DNA from: Cryobacterium levicorallinum
GTDB lineage: Bacteria > Actinomycetota > Actinomycetes > Actinomycetales > Microbacteriaceae
Direction: 5' to 3'
Length of the DNA stretch: 64,000 bases
Assembly: GCF_004402405.1 (NCBI RefSeq)
Contig: NZ_SOFE01000014.1
Location: forward strand, 248,001 to 312,000
Part shown: positions 1-7,613 of the stretch, one piece after another
How the letters are laid out: each line of letters starts with the position of its first letter
Numbering within the stretch: position 1 is the stretch's first letter
Position numbers and translations under genes: made by a program
The notes under the pieces: generated by a model
Database searches by the model: none
The model's input: only the letters and a program-made list of their open reading frames with translations
Told to the model about the DNA's origin: nothing

Positions 1-455
1 CCGTCGACTTTGACTGCGCGGCAAGATACGCCGGCGAGGTCTGATCCGGCATTGGGCTCGGAGAATCCCTGGCACCAGATCTCATCCCCGTTGAGGATCT
101 TCGGCAGGAAGCGCGCAAGTTGCTCATCCGTTCCGTGGCCGATCAGGCTGGGTGCCGTCAGGATGCGGCCGATGCGGGCCAGCCCGTCGGGGGCCTGAGC
201 CTGGGCGGCGAGATCGTGGAAGATCACCTCTTCAACCATGGAGAGCCCCTGGCCACCGAATTCCTTCGGCAGGGAGAGTCCGGCAAACCCGCCGCGGTGA
301 AGCTGACGGTCCCACTCGTGTCGGATCTCGTCCGTTTCCTTCTCGCTCAAGCTGCCTCTGTGTTCCCTCCAACGCGCGGGGACGTTCTCTTGGAGCCACA
401 CGCGGGCGGCGCTGGTGAACACTTCCCTCGCATTGCGCTCTTCTGTGGTGGGCAT
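1..455 (-). CDS. acyl-CoA dehydrogenase, N-terminal part (cut by window edge)
   Basis: About 151 N-terminal residues of an acyl-CoA dehydrogenase; the rest lies beyond the left edge. The helical N-domain is followed by LSLPKEFGGQG, typical of the family (LP.E.GG.G), then WCQGFSEPNAGSDLAG, matching the FAD/substrate-binding signature (Q..TEP.AGSDLA). The enzyme would oxidise an acyl-CoA to an enoyl-CoA with FAD. The ATG at 455 follows an AAAAGGAG ribosome site. Its promoter region carries the 18-bp dyad at 473-490 shared with two other promoters here, so it is probably co-regulated with the neighbouring cyclase, MBL and SDR genes. The substrate is unknown. Confidence 0.88.
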   Translation of the reverse strand, partial: MPTTEERNAREVFTSAARVWLQENVPARWREHRGSLSEKETDEIRHEWDRQLHRGGFAGLSLPKEFGGQGLSMVEEVIFHDLAAQAQAPDGLARIGRILTAPSLIGHGTDEQLARFLPKILNGDEIWCQGFSEPNAGSDLAGVSCRAVKVD

Positions 456-472
456 TTGTACTCCTTTTAATT

Positions 473-490
473 CAGCCAAACGATTGTTTG
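473..490. promoter_or_regulatory. 18-bp dyad operator, copy A
   Basis: The sequence CAGCCAAACGATTGTTTG fits CAANCAANCGNTTGNTTG with one mismatch. It sits just upstream of the acyl-CoA dehydrogenase start. On the minus strand a TAATAT box at about 494-499 could be its -10, so a bound repressor would cover the transcription start. TetR-type control is inferred. Confidence 0.6.
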
Positions 491-568
491 AATATTACAC
501 CCGGATTTCCTCCCGTGACTAGTGCTGCGGAAGAAACCTGGGAAATTATTCGGCCCTGACGGTTGTGG

Positions 569-1399
569 TTATTGCGGAACAATCGCGAGAGGCCGAATGG
601 GGGAGCCGGTCCCTCCGCCGATGCGCAGTGGTGTTGCGATAAATGTGAATTCAGAGACGCCAGCCTTGCCCAGTTCTTCGAGGTCCATGGATTCCATGAT
701 GGGAATTCCCATTTCAACCAGGTTGTGAACGTGCACGGGCAGGTTGATGATGGCGGAAGAAGGCTTGTGCTCGTAATTCATGGTGTCGGATCCCGTTGCG
801 AGAATGCCTTTCGCACTGAGCCATTGAGCGCCCTCGAGGGTTACTCCGGGCAGTCCCGTTGAAAGCCCGATGTAGCGTTCGGAATCCGCCCAGTACTTCA
901 TCCAACCCGTGCGGATGAGCACGATTGATCCGGGGATGGGGAGAGTGCGACCGGTGAACCACTGCTCCAGTTCCCTGGGGCCGAAGCTGTCGGCCGGGGT
1001 GAGGTCGCGACCAAAGAGCTCAGGGCCGTTGACAAGGTAGCCCGGACCAATGATTGGTGGCATCTCCTCGATGCTGCCGGCGTCGAGGCCGCCCAGCCCT
1101 TCGGCGCCCATGAGCACGTCGCGACACCCAAAGGTCATGCCGTCTTTCGACACATGACCGAGGGCGTCAATGTGCGTGCCGACGTGAGCGCCCATGGCGA
1201 TCATCTCCATCGCGGCAGAGACGCCGTCACGGTATCCGTGCCCGCCATGCGTTTTGGCCATGGCGAAAGAGTAGGGCGGGTGGTGGGGGTGTCGAGCCAT
1301 ACCGTTTTCCAGACGTACCGCAAGGTCGAAGACGCGAACTCGTCCTTTCAGCGTGATGTCGAGTTCGGTATCGAGAAATGATCCGGACCAGTGGGTCAT
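569..1399 (-). CDS. cyclase family protein (kynurenine formamidase-like metal hydrolase)
   Basis: A 276-residue cyclase-family protein (PF04199 type). The metal-binding signature HVGTHIDALGH is present (HxGTHxDxxxH) at about residues 74-84. Such enzymes hydrolyse amide, lactone or ring carbonyl bonds with a divalent metal; kynurenine formamidase is the best-known member. The substrate here is unknown. The ATG at 1399 overlaps the TGA of the upstream MBL hydrolase gene (ATGA), so the two are translationally coupled. A longer reading upstream lies inside the MBL gene and is rejected. Catabolic context: acyl-CoA dehydrogenase downstream, SDR enzymes divergent. Confidence 0.88.
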   Translation of the reverse strand: MTHWSGSFLDTELDITLKGRVRVFDLAVRLENGMARHPHHPPYSFAMAKTHGGHGYRDGVSAAMEMIAMGAHVGTHIDALGHVSKDGMTFGCRDVLMGAEGLGGLDAGSIEEMPPIIGPGYLVNGPELFGRDLTPADSFGPRELEQWFTGRTLPIPGSIVLIRTGWMKYWADSERYIGLSTGLPGVTLEGAQWLSAKGILATGSDTMNYEHKPSSAIINLPVHVHNLVEMGIPIMESMDLEELGKAGVSEFTFIATPLRIGGGTGSPIRPLAIVPQ

Positions 1400-2484
1400 G
1401 GGGTGGTCTCCGTTTCGGTAGTAGGGAGGAATTGAGAGATCTCGATTTCCTCGGTGAGAGTGGTTGTGAAATATATTCTTCCGTCGGTGACAACCCGACT
1501 CAAGTGTCCCCAGGCCAGCAGGAGATGGGCGTAGGCAACGACGCGCGACACAACGAATCCGAACCAAGTCGAACCGGGGTCGGAACGGCTCAGCTGGGAA
1601 ACCAGTTCCCCGGCGGACTGAGGTTCGTGGGCCGCCTTCAGTAATCGGTTGCAGACCTCGGTGTGTTTGGTCGCCTGTCTGGCGAGTGCGGCGGCAACGC
1701 CCCTGAATGGCTCCTCGTGTCCGGGGAGGATGAGCGTGTCTTCGGGGATGGTCCGTCGGATAAGGTCCATGGATGCAATGAACCCAGCGTAGGGATTTGC
1801 GTCGGGCTGGTCGGACATGACGGCGACGGGAGGCACGAGCCGGTCCGACAGTTGGTCTCCACAGATGAATATGTGGTCTTCGGAGCAGTGCAGGCCAGAT
1901 GCAAGAGGGGAGTGCCCGGATAGCGGGAGGATTTGAAACGTCCGTTTCCCCACTCTCACCGGATCACGAGGTCCGATCGGAATGTAGGTTTCGGGAAGGG
2001 GGGAGATCATCGACATGTTCTGAAAGCCTTCAGCAAGCCATCGGTCAAGCACTGGGACGGCGGCGCCATGGGCCAGCAGGTAACGCCGCTCCCGGGCATC
2101 GCGAGCGTGACGTGTCTGATCCGCTTGACTCGCTCCGCGCTGGTGCTCCTCGTCACTGATCAGCAGGGTTGCTCCCGTACGGCGAGCGAGCCAGCCGGCC
2201 ATTCCGAGGTGATCGTTGTGCCAGTGCGTGACAAGAATACGAGTGATCGGCTTGGACGCCAGCGGTCCGGAGATGAGGGAAAGCCAACTTTCTCGGCTGG
2301 CCGTGCTGTCGACTCCGGTGTCGACAACGAGCCAAGCGTTACCGTCGTCAAGAACGTAGATGTTGACGTGGTGAGGGGCGTAGTGAAGGGGAAGGCGCCC
2401 CCAGAAGATCCCGGGAGCGATCTGGGTTAGTTCGCCGTCGCGGGGCACAGCAAAGGTGTTGGGCGCAGATACTGTGTCATGCAC
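1396..2484 (-). CDS. MBL-fold metallo-hydrolase
   Basis: A 362-residue metallo-beta-lactamase-fold hydrolase. THWHNDHLGMAGWL carries the HxHxDH dinuclear metal motif, with further candidate ligands in LSGHSP, ICGDQLSD and LPGHEEPF. Enzymes of this group hydrolyse thioesters, lactones or glutathione adducts. I chose the GTG at 2484 because AGGAGGA precedes it; an upstream TTG at 2544 has no good ribosome site and would overlap the operator. First gene of the minus-strand operon with the cyclase and probably controlled by the dyad at 2538-2555. Confidence 0.85.
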   Translation of the reverse strand: MHDTVSAPNTFAVPRDGELTQIAPGIFWGRLPLHYAPHHVNIYVLDDGNAWLVVDTGVDSTASRESWLSLISGPLASKPITRILVTHWHNDHLGMAGWLARRTGATLLISDEEHQRGASQADQTRHARDARERRYLLAHGAAVPVLDRWLAEGFQNMSMISPLPETYIPIGPRDPVRVGKRTFQILPLSGHSPLASGLHCSEDHIFICGDQLSDRLVPPVAVMSDQPDANPYAGFIASMDLIRRTIPEDTLILPGHEEPFRGVAAALARQATKHTEVCNRLLKAAHEPQSAGELVSQLSRSDPGSTWFGFVVSRVVAYAHLLLAWGHLSRVVTDGRIYFTTTLTEEIEISQFLPTTETETTP

Positions 2485-2537
2485 GGATCCTCCTGAAGTG
2501 ATGGCGTGAGAGACAGCTTGACCCAGACATGCACTAT

Positions 2538-2555
2538 CCGTCAATCGTTTGTTTG
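2538..2555. promoter_or_regulatory. 18-bp dyad operator, copy B
   Basis: Read on the minus strand it begins CAAACAAACGATTG and matches the left half and core of CAANCAANCGNTTGNTTG; the right half is degenerate. It lies 54 bases upstream of the MBL hydrolase GTG and probably controls the minus-strand MBL-cyclase operon. Confidence 0.5.
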
Positions 2556-2611
2556 ATTAAGTGCTGAGTCTGCCGGTTCGCCTGGCCCGAGATCACCGGA
2601 AAAGAATTCTC

Positions 2612-2640
2612 TTGACACCTGTTAGAGGGGGTGGTAGAAA
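2612..2640 (+). promoter_or_regulatory. sigma-70-type promoter for the binding-protein/SDR operon
   Basis: A perfect -35 TTGACA (2612-2617) and a 17-base spacer precede TAGAAA (2635-2640, 4 of 6 matches to TATAAT). The operator at 2647-2664 follows directly, over the expected +1 region, as for a repressed promoter. Confidence 0.65.
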
Positions 2641-2646
2641 ATAAAT

Positions 2647-2664
2647 CAACCAATCGTTTGCTTG
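2647..2664. promoter_or_regulatory. 18-bp dyad operator, copy C (best copy)
   Basis: CAACCAATCGTTTGCTTG is an almost complete inverted repeat of the form CAANCAANCGNTTGNTTG. It covers the predicted start of the plus-strand transcript. Copies A and B share its ten-base core CAAACGATTG (reverse strand). Confidence 0.65.
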
Positions 2665-2782
2665 AGCAACTGGATGGTTGTCGCTTATCCCACAGCATCC
2701 TCACCCCCATCGGGAAATGAGCGACGTGACTCAAACCTCGCGGTTCGGCCCGCACCACATTTCAGCTCAAGGAGGAGCTCAA

Positions 2783-4033
2783 TTGATCAATTTCCGTAAA
2801 TCCACCCAGAAGCTGGGGGTCGTAGCGGCTGTCGCCGTTGCCGCCCTCATGCTGTCCGCTTGTAGCTCCGGTTCCGCCATCGATGGCAGCGCGTCCGTGG
2901 CTGGCGCAGCGGTCGGCACCCCCATCAAGACAGTGACGGTAGCTGCCGCCGACTGGAACGGCCCGACCTACGAGAACATCTTCGTGGCCGCAAAGGCATA
3001 CGAAAAATGGATCAACGACCAGGGTGGTATCGCCGGACACCCGCTCGAAGTCACCGTGTGCGATGACAAGGGCGACCCTACGCTCACGGCCGCTTGTGCT
3101 CGCGACGCCATCGCCGCGGGTGCCATCGCCGATGTGGGTTCCTTCAGCTACAACGCATACGTCAACGTTCCCATCTATGACGCCGCGAGCATGGCCATCC
3201 TAGGCGCGTGCTGCAACCTTGCCGCCGCTGAGTACACGAGTCCGAATACATTTCAGATGGGCAACAACCCGGTGCTGAACCCCGCCGGTGTTGCTCGTGC
3301 GGTTCAGGACGGGTGCGAGGACATCGCGGTTCTTGAGCTGGACATCCCGGGCGTCACCGACGACACGAACATCATTTTCAGCAATATCGCCAAGGCGTAC
3401 GGCTACGAGAAGGAACTCAAATTCATTCGCGTTCCCCTCACCGCCACCGACTACAGTTCCGTTGTCGCCCAGGCCACTGACGGCACTGACTGCATCAGTA
3501 TGTTCCTCGGAGAGAACAATATCTCGGGCATGATGGCGCCGTTCGCTCAGTCCGGCGGAACGCAGACTCTGTACGGAGCACAGGGAAACCTGAACGCCGT
3601 TTCGACCAAGGGATATGAAGAGCTTGCCGGCGTCAAGAACAGCGTTGTAACCGGCGCTTACATGCCTTTGAACGACGCCGTCTGGGACGACTTCCGTGGA
3701 GCGCTCACGGCCAACGACGCTCCGGACACGTTCGACTACAGCTCCCTGGGAGCCTTGTCAGCTTGGTCTGGATACAGCGCCTTCACACAGATCGCCGAGT
3801 CGATCACGGGGGACATCACGCCGGAGAGCTTCCTCGCCGCCGCTTCGACAACCGTTGTGGACAACGGCGGCATGACCCCTGTCATCGACTTCTCCAAGAC
3901 TTGGGATGCCTTCGACGGCCAGTACGCACGGTCCTTCAGCCGGCAGGTGACCTACATGAAGATCGACGGCACTCCCGTTGACGGTGGCGGATGGATTGAC
4001 CTTTCCGGGCCCATGCAGGGACTGGCACCGTAA
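2783..4033 (+). CDS. ABC transporter substrate-binding lipoprotein (branched-chain amino acid/amide type)
   Basis: A 416-residue secreted lipoprotein of the Peripla_BP_6/LivK fold. A lysine-bearing N-terminus and hydrophobic stretch end in the lipobox LSAC, so the protein should be anchored to the outer face of the membrane. The mature part has the features of type I binding proteins (ITGYLDA-like start, alternating alpha/beta lobes). The start is the TTG at 2783: GGAGG lies 7 bases upstream, and it gives a clean signal peptide, while in-frame upstream codons do not. No permease or ATPase gene is adjacent. It is co-directional with two SDR genes, suggesting uptake of the compound those enzymes oxidise; the ligand is unknown. 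Confidence 0.85.
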   Translation: MINFRKSTQKLGVVAAVAVAALMLSACSSGSAIDGSASVAGAAVGTPIKTVTVAAADWNGPTYENIFVAAKAYEKWINDQGGIAGHPLEVTVCDDKGDPTLTAACARDAIAAGAIADVGSFSYNAYVNVPIYDAASMAILGACCNLAAAEYTSPNTFQMGNNPVLNPAGVARAVQDGCEDIAVLELDIPGVTDDTNIIFSNIAKAYGYEKELKFIRVPLTATDYSSVVAQATDGTDCISMFLGENNISGMMAPFAQSGGTQTLYGAQGNLNAVSTKGYEELAGVKNSVVTGAYMPLNDAVWDDFRGALTANDAPDTFDYSSLGALSAWSGYSAFTQIAESITGDITPESFLAAASTTVVDNGGMTPVIDFSKTWDAFDGQYARSFSRQVTYMKIDGTPVDGGGWIDLSGPMQGLAP

Positions 4034-4095
4034 CGCGCGGGGCATCGTTTGCCGATGAACTGGCGAACGACAAGTTGTAACGAAACATAGCCACG

Positions 4096-4155
4096 GGGCC
4101 TTCGCTCGGAGTCGATCAGTCAGAAATGATTGCTTCTCCGAATCAGCGAGGGCCC
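4096..4155 (+). promoter_or_regulatory. large intercistronic stem-loop
   Basis: GGGCCTTCGCT (4096-4106) pairs with AGCGAGGGCCC (4145-4155) with one G-U pair. Inside it CGGAG (4107-4111) pairs with CTCCG (4136-4140), leaving a 4-base bulge. There is no following T-run, so it looks more like a processing or stability element, or partial attenuator, than an intrinsic terminator. Confidence 0.55.
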
Positions 4156-4191
4156 TCCGTGCATCAGCCCTCAACGATAGGAAGTAGTGAA

Positions 4192-4950
4192 ATGAATCGT
4201 CTACAAGGCAAAGTCGCACTCATTACCGGGGCAGCTCGCGGCATGGGCGCAGAGCATGCACGCCTCTTCAGCGAGGAAGGCGCACGCATTGTCATCGGCG
4301 ACATCCTTGACGCTGAGGGGCAGGCCCTTTCTGCCGAGCTGGGAGACAACGTTGTCTACGTTCATCTGGACGTGACGAAACCGGACGACTGGATCCACGC
4401 GGTCGACACGGCCGTCCAGCGATTCGGCGGCCTCGACATCCTCGTGAACAACGCGGGCATCGCAGAGTTCGCGCCCATCGCGGAGACCTCCATGGCCTTG
4501 TGGGATCGAACCCTCGCGGTGAACCTCACTGGCCCGTTCCGCGGAGTCATGGCAGCCCTGTCCGAACTGAAGAAATCAGGACGTGCGTCCATCATCAACC
4601 TGTCATCCACGGCAGGCTTTGTCGGCTACGAAGGGCTCAGCGTCTACAACGCCTCCAAATTCGGAGTCCGTGGACTGACGAAATCCATGGCCCTGGACCT
4701 GGCGAAGCACGGTATCCGCGTGAACTCGGTACATCCTGGCGTCATCAAGACCCCGCTGTCGGAGGGACTCAGTGAGAGCCCCAGCCATGTTGCCATGCGC
4801 CGTATGGGCGAGCCACGAGAGGTCTCCTATCTCGTGCTCTTTCTTGCCAGCGATGAGGCTTCGTTCTGCACGGGCGCTGAATACCTTGCTGACGGCGGGG
4901 AAATCGCCGGCCTAGCTAACAACGCCATCTTGTCGCGCCACACCGTCTGA
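4192..4950 (+). CDS. SDR family NAD(P)-dependent oxidoreductase, copy 1
   Basis: A 252-residue classical short-chain dehydrogenase. Cofactor motif TGAARGMG is at about residues 13-20, NNAG near 87, the catalytic Ser in LSSTAG, and YNASK (Tyr-xxx-Lys) near 152-156. An acidic residue after the second beta strand (GDILD) suggests NAD preference. The family oxidises secondary or cyclic alcohols, including hydroxysteroids and cyclopentanol. The ATG at 4192 follows AGGAAG; upstream codons are not part of the family. It is followed 66 bases later by a close paralogue, and it lies downstream of the binding-protein gene in the same direction. Confidence 0.9.
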   Translation: MNRLQGKVALITGAARGMGAEHARLFSEEGARIVIGDILDAEGQALSAELGDNVVYVHLDVTKPDDWIHAVDTAVQRFGGLDILVNNAGIAEFAPIAETSMALWDRTLAVNLTGPFRGVMAALSELKKSGRASIINLSSTAGFVGYEGLSVYNASKFGVRGLTKSMALDLAKHGIRVNSVHPGVIKTPLSEGLSESPSHVAMRRMGEPREVSYLVLFLASDEASFCTGAEYLADGGEIAGLANNAILSRHTV

Positions 4951-5016
4951 CGGCCGCACGCGGGTGCGCTCAAGCCAGACAAATTCGAAAAACACGAATG
5001 TTGAAGGAGCAGAACC

Positions 5017-5775
5017 ATGGCACGTTTAGCTGGAAAAGTTGCACTGATCAGTGGGGCCGCACAGGGAATGGGCGCCGCGCACGCGCGCACCATGATTCGG
5101 GAAGGAGCCCGTGTCGTGCTCGGTGACATCGGAGATGCCCAGGGTGAAGCGCTCGCCGATGAGCTCGGAGTTAATGCCAGATACGTTCATTTGGATGTCA
5201 CCGACTCTGAGGACTGGGACCGGGCCGTTGCGGTCGCGGTTGAGAGCTTCGGGGGACTGGACATCCTGGTGAACAACGCCGGAATCGCGGAATTCGTGAG
5301 CCTGGAAGACACGACAATGGAGCTGTGGGACCGGACGATCGCAATCAACCTCACCGGTGCTTTTCGGGGGATCCAGGCGGCCCTGCCCGCACTGAAGCAA
5401 TCCGAGCACGCATCCATCATCAATATCTCCTCAATCGCCGGATTCGTCGGGTTTGAGGGTTTGGGCGTCTATAACGCTTCGAAGTTCGCTCTGCGCGGGC
5501 TGACCAAGTCGGTGGCCCTCGACCTCGCGGCCGATGGTATCCGAGTGAACTCGGTGCACCCCGGTGCTGTCAGGACACCGATGACTGTGGGACTGAGCCC
5601 TAACCCCAGCAACACGGCCATGCATAGGCTAGGAGAGCCTGAAGAAGTCTCCAATCTCGTTCTCTTTCTCGCGAGTGATGAATCTTCGTTCTGTACCGGA
5701 GCGGAGTACCTGGCTGACGGTGGCGAAGCAGCGGGCCTTTCCAATCTCATACCTCTGTCGCGGGTTGTCGTCTAA
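5017..5775 (+). CDS. SDR family NAD(P)-dependent oxidoreductase, copy 2
   Basis: A 252-residue classical SDR with SGAAQGMG, NNAG, ISSIAG and YNASK motifs. It has the same length as the preceding enzyme and aligns without gaps, with well over half of residues identical; the C-terminal FLASDE.SFCTGAEYLADGGE block is nearly invariant. This is a tandem duplication whose copies may act on different stereoisomers or on successive alcohol groups (inference). GAAGGAG precedes the ATG at 5017. It is the last plus-strand gene before a convergent dehydrogenase; a strong hairpin lies at 5906-5936. Confidence 0.9.
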   Translation: MARLAGKVALISGAAQGMGAAHARTMIREGARVVLGDIGDAQGEALADELGVNARYVHLDVTDSEDWDRAVAVAVESFGGLDILVNNAGIAEFVSLEDTTMELWDRTIAINLTGAFRGIQAALPALKQSEHASIINISSIAGFVGFEGLGVYNASKFALRGLTKSVALDLAADGIRVNSVHPGAVRTPMTVGLSPNPSNTAMHRLGEPEEVSNLVLFLASDESSFCTGAEYLADGGEAAGLSNLIPLSRVVV

Positions 5776-5905
5776 TCCGGCACGTTAGCCACGGGACCTG
5801 CTGGCTGGACTTCCCTAGGCAAAGTCGACGCGCGCCGATCATCTCCGATCCGCTCACCGCACCCGAGGTGAACGAGATCTGAGCGGCGATCGTGGAGGCG
5901 ATGCT

Positions 5906-5936
5906 GGGCACCTCGGCTGGGATCGGCGAGGTGCCC
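5906..5936. terminator. hairpin between convergent genes
   Basis: GGGCACCTCG (5906-5915) and CGAGGTGCCC (5927-5936) form a perfect 10-bp stem with an 11-base loop. It lies between the converging second SDR gene and the glycerol-dehydrogenase-like gene, as expected for a bidirectional terminator. There is no clear T-run. The rest of 5776-6069 shows no convincing gene. Confidence 0.5.
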
Positions 5937-6069
5937 GCCAGCTGATACGAAGTTGATTCCAAGCGAGGTCTCTGATCCGTCCGCATATGATTTCAGCAAA
6001 TCGAAACCGCTAAACAATCAGGTCGTCGGCGGCCTCAGCCCGGTTGGACTGGAGAAGCCCAAGAACACG

Positions 6070-7221
6070 TCAGTGAGCAGCCACGTATGGCGTCGGAACC
6101 GGGAGGCTGGCTTCCTCGCGGACCCGGCGAGAGAAACGCTCTATCGACTTAAGGGCCGAAACAACATCGGCCGGCCGCACGTCGAAAGGCATCGCGTGAA
6201 TGGTCTCGCCTTTCTCGGTAGCCGCACTGGCGACCAATGCGAGTTCCTGGGAGCTTTCCACCGTCAGCCCGACTTCGGTGAGAGTTGTGGGGAGGCCCAC
6301 TCGAGTGGTGAACTCGATGAAATCCCGGATGTCGCCGGTTGGTGCCCCCTCAAGTACCAGCTGCGTGAGTGAACCGATGTTGACCTTCTGCCCATGAGCC
6401 AGTCCATGTGTTTGCGGTACCGCCGTCAGCCCGTTGTGGATGGCGTGGGCTGCGGCTAGACCACCGGACTCGAACCCCATGCCCGAAAGCAGAGTATTCG
6501 CCTCGATGACTTTCTCGACTGCCGGGGTTACGAGGTGATCGCGTACAGCGTCGAGAGCTGGCAGCGCGTTATCCCAAAGGACATCCCAGCTAAGTCGGGC
6601 CAGGGCGGTGCCGGTGAGGGTAGGAAGACCCCCGGCCATCGTCAGCGAGTTTGAAGCTGCCGTTGCCCGTGCCTCAAGCCAGGTGGCCAAAGCGTCGCCA
6701 ACTCCCGCTGCGAGAAAGGCCGCCGGGGCGTTGGCAATAATCTGCGAATCGACAAGGACGAGGTCCGGGTTGCGAGGAAAGAAGCGGTACTCCTCGAATG
6801 CACCTTCTTCGGTGTAAACCACGGCCAAGGCGGAAGTCGGCGCATCCGTGGAAGCGACCGTTGGTACGGTCACCCACCGGATACCTGCGAGAAATCCGGA
6901 TGCTTTGACCGCGTCGATCGTACTTCCGCCGCCGACGGCGACGACGACGTTCGCATTCGTGCTCTTGATCACGGCAACGAGGCGATTGATCTCTCTTGCA
7001 GACGGGATTCCACGGAACGTTTCTCGGGTAACAGGCAGCCCAACCGTCTTCAAGGATGAGGTTACATCGTGCCCCACGAAACCCCAGACGGCATCATCGG
7101 CGACGATCAGGGGTGTGTCTCCGATGGGTGCGAGGAACTCGCCCAGACGGGAAATGGCTCCCGGCCCTTGGACGTAGCGCCCCGGGCTGATGACTGTGCG
7201 GATGGGACTTATTGCGGACAT
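6070..7221 (-). CDS. gldA: iron-containing alcohol dehydrogenase, glycerol dehydrogenase type
   Basis: A 383-residue dehydroquinate synthase/glycerol dehydrogenase-fold enzyme. The NAD-binding signature GGGSTIDAVKA is near residues 94-104, and the metal-ligand motifs GVGDALATW, HAIHNGLT and THGLAHGQKV supply the Asp and two His ligands. Such enzymes oxidise glycerol to dihydroxyacetone or reduce small ketones. The ATG at 7221 has AAGGAG upstream; longer readings run into the IS110 remnant and are rejected. A 13-bp palindrome, TCTCAACTTGAGA, lies 117 bases upstream. The link to the dhaK genes 53 kb away is only thematic. Confidence 0.85.
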   Translation of the reverse strand: MSAISPIRTVISPGRYVQGPGAISRLGEFLAPIGDTPLIVADDAVWGFVGHDVTSSLKTVGLPVTRETFRGIPSAREINRLVAVIKSTNANVVVAVGGGSTIDAVKASGFLAGIRWVTVPTVASTDAPTSALAVVYTEEGAFEEYRFFPRNPDLVLVDSQIIANAPAAFLAAGVGDALATWLEARATAASNSLTMAGGLPTLTGTALARLSWDVLWDNALPALDAVRDHLVTPAVEKVIEANTLLSGMGFESGGLAAAHAIHNGLTAVPQTHGLAHGQKVNIGSLTQLVLEGAPTGDIRDFIEFTTRVGLPTTLTEVGLTVESSQELALVASAATEKGETIHAMPFDVRPADVVSALKSIERFSRRVREEASLPVPTPYVAAH

Positions 7222-7337
7222 GTGGGGCTCCTTGACGTCGTTGTCGATGCAGGCCAAATGGCGGTCCCGGAGCCTTTTTTCTGAACCCCGGTGTGACGAG
7301 AGTATTAGGCCGATGGAGTTCCGAGTGATGGCGACTA

Positions 7338-7350
7338 TCTCAACTTGAGA
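7338..7350. promoter_or_regulatory. 13-bp perfect palindrome upstream of gldA
   Basis: TCTCAACTTGAGA is a perfect dyad about 117 bases upstream of the gldA-like start. A similar half-site pair (TCTCAGAATGAGA) lies upstream of the amidohydrolase operon at 9150-9162. Both could bind the activator encoded between them. Copy 1 might instead be part of the decayed IS110 end. Confidence 0.35.
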
Positions 7351-7409
7351 CGGGCACTGCGCGTTGTTGCAGCCCCGCGGTTTCGTCCAGTCGGGAGTGT
7401 GGACCCGAT

Positions 7410-7610
7410 TTATACGATTGTGTCGTCTCGGATCATGGTGGAGAGGACGTCGCAGCGGCGGCGGGCTCCGGAATGAAGGCTTGGCTGTGATGTTTGCCTT
7501 GGGCGATCTTTCGGGTGCAGCCATTGTGTGAGACTGGTGCGTTGAGCGCGGCGAATACGGCGAGAAACAGCGCGCGTTTGAGGCCTACGTTGCCTCGTCT
7601 TGAGGGATGT
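7410..7610 (-). pseudogene. IS110-family transposase remnant (C-terminal end)
   Basis: On the minus strand one frame reads RRGNVGLKRALFLAVFAAL and, after a frameshift, another reads RRRCDVLSTMIRDDTIV then a stop at 7410-7412. Together these match the C-terminus of IS110-type transposases (RLKRALFL.AFAAL ... ARRRCDVL.AMLRD). The N-terminal two thirds, including the DEDD catalytic region, are missing. It is a dead fragment filling most of the roughly 390-base gap between the gldA-like and regulator genes. Confidence 0.75.
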
Positions 7611-7613
7611 TGT

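Noticed and set aside
5776..6069. Protein-like text (SDPLTAPEVNEI, AAIVEAMLGTSAG) between the SDR and gldA genes
   Set aside because: Short and broken by stops; no family I can name, so not called a pseudogene.
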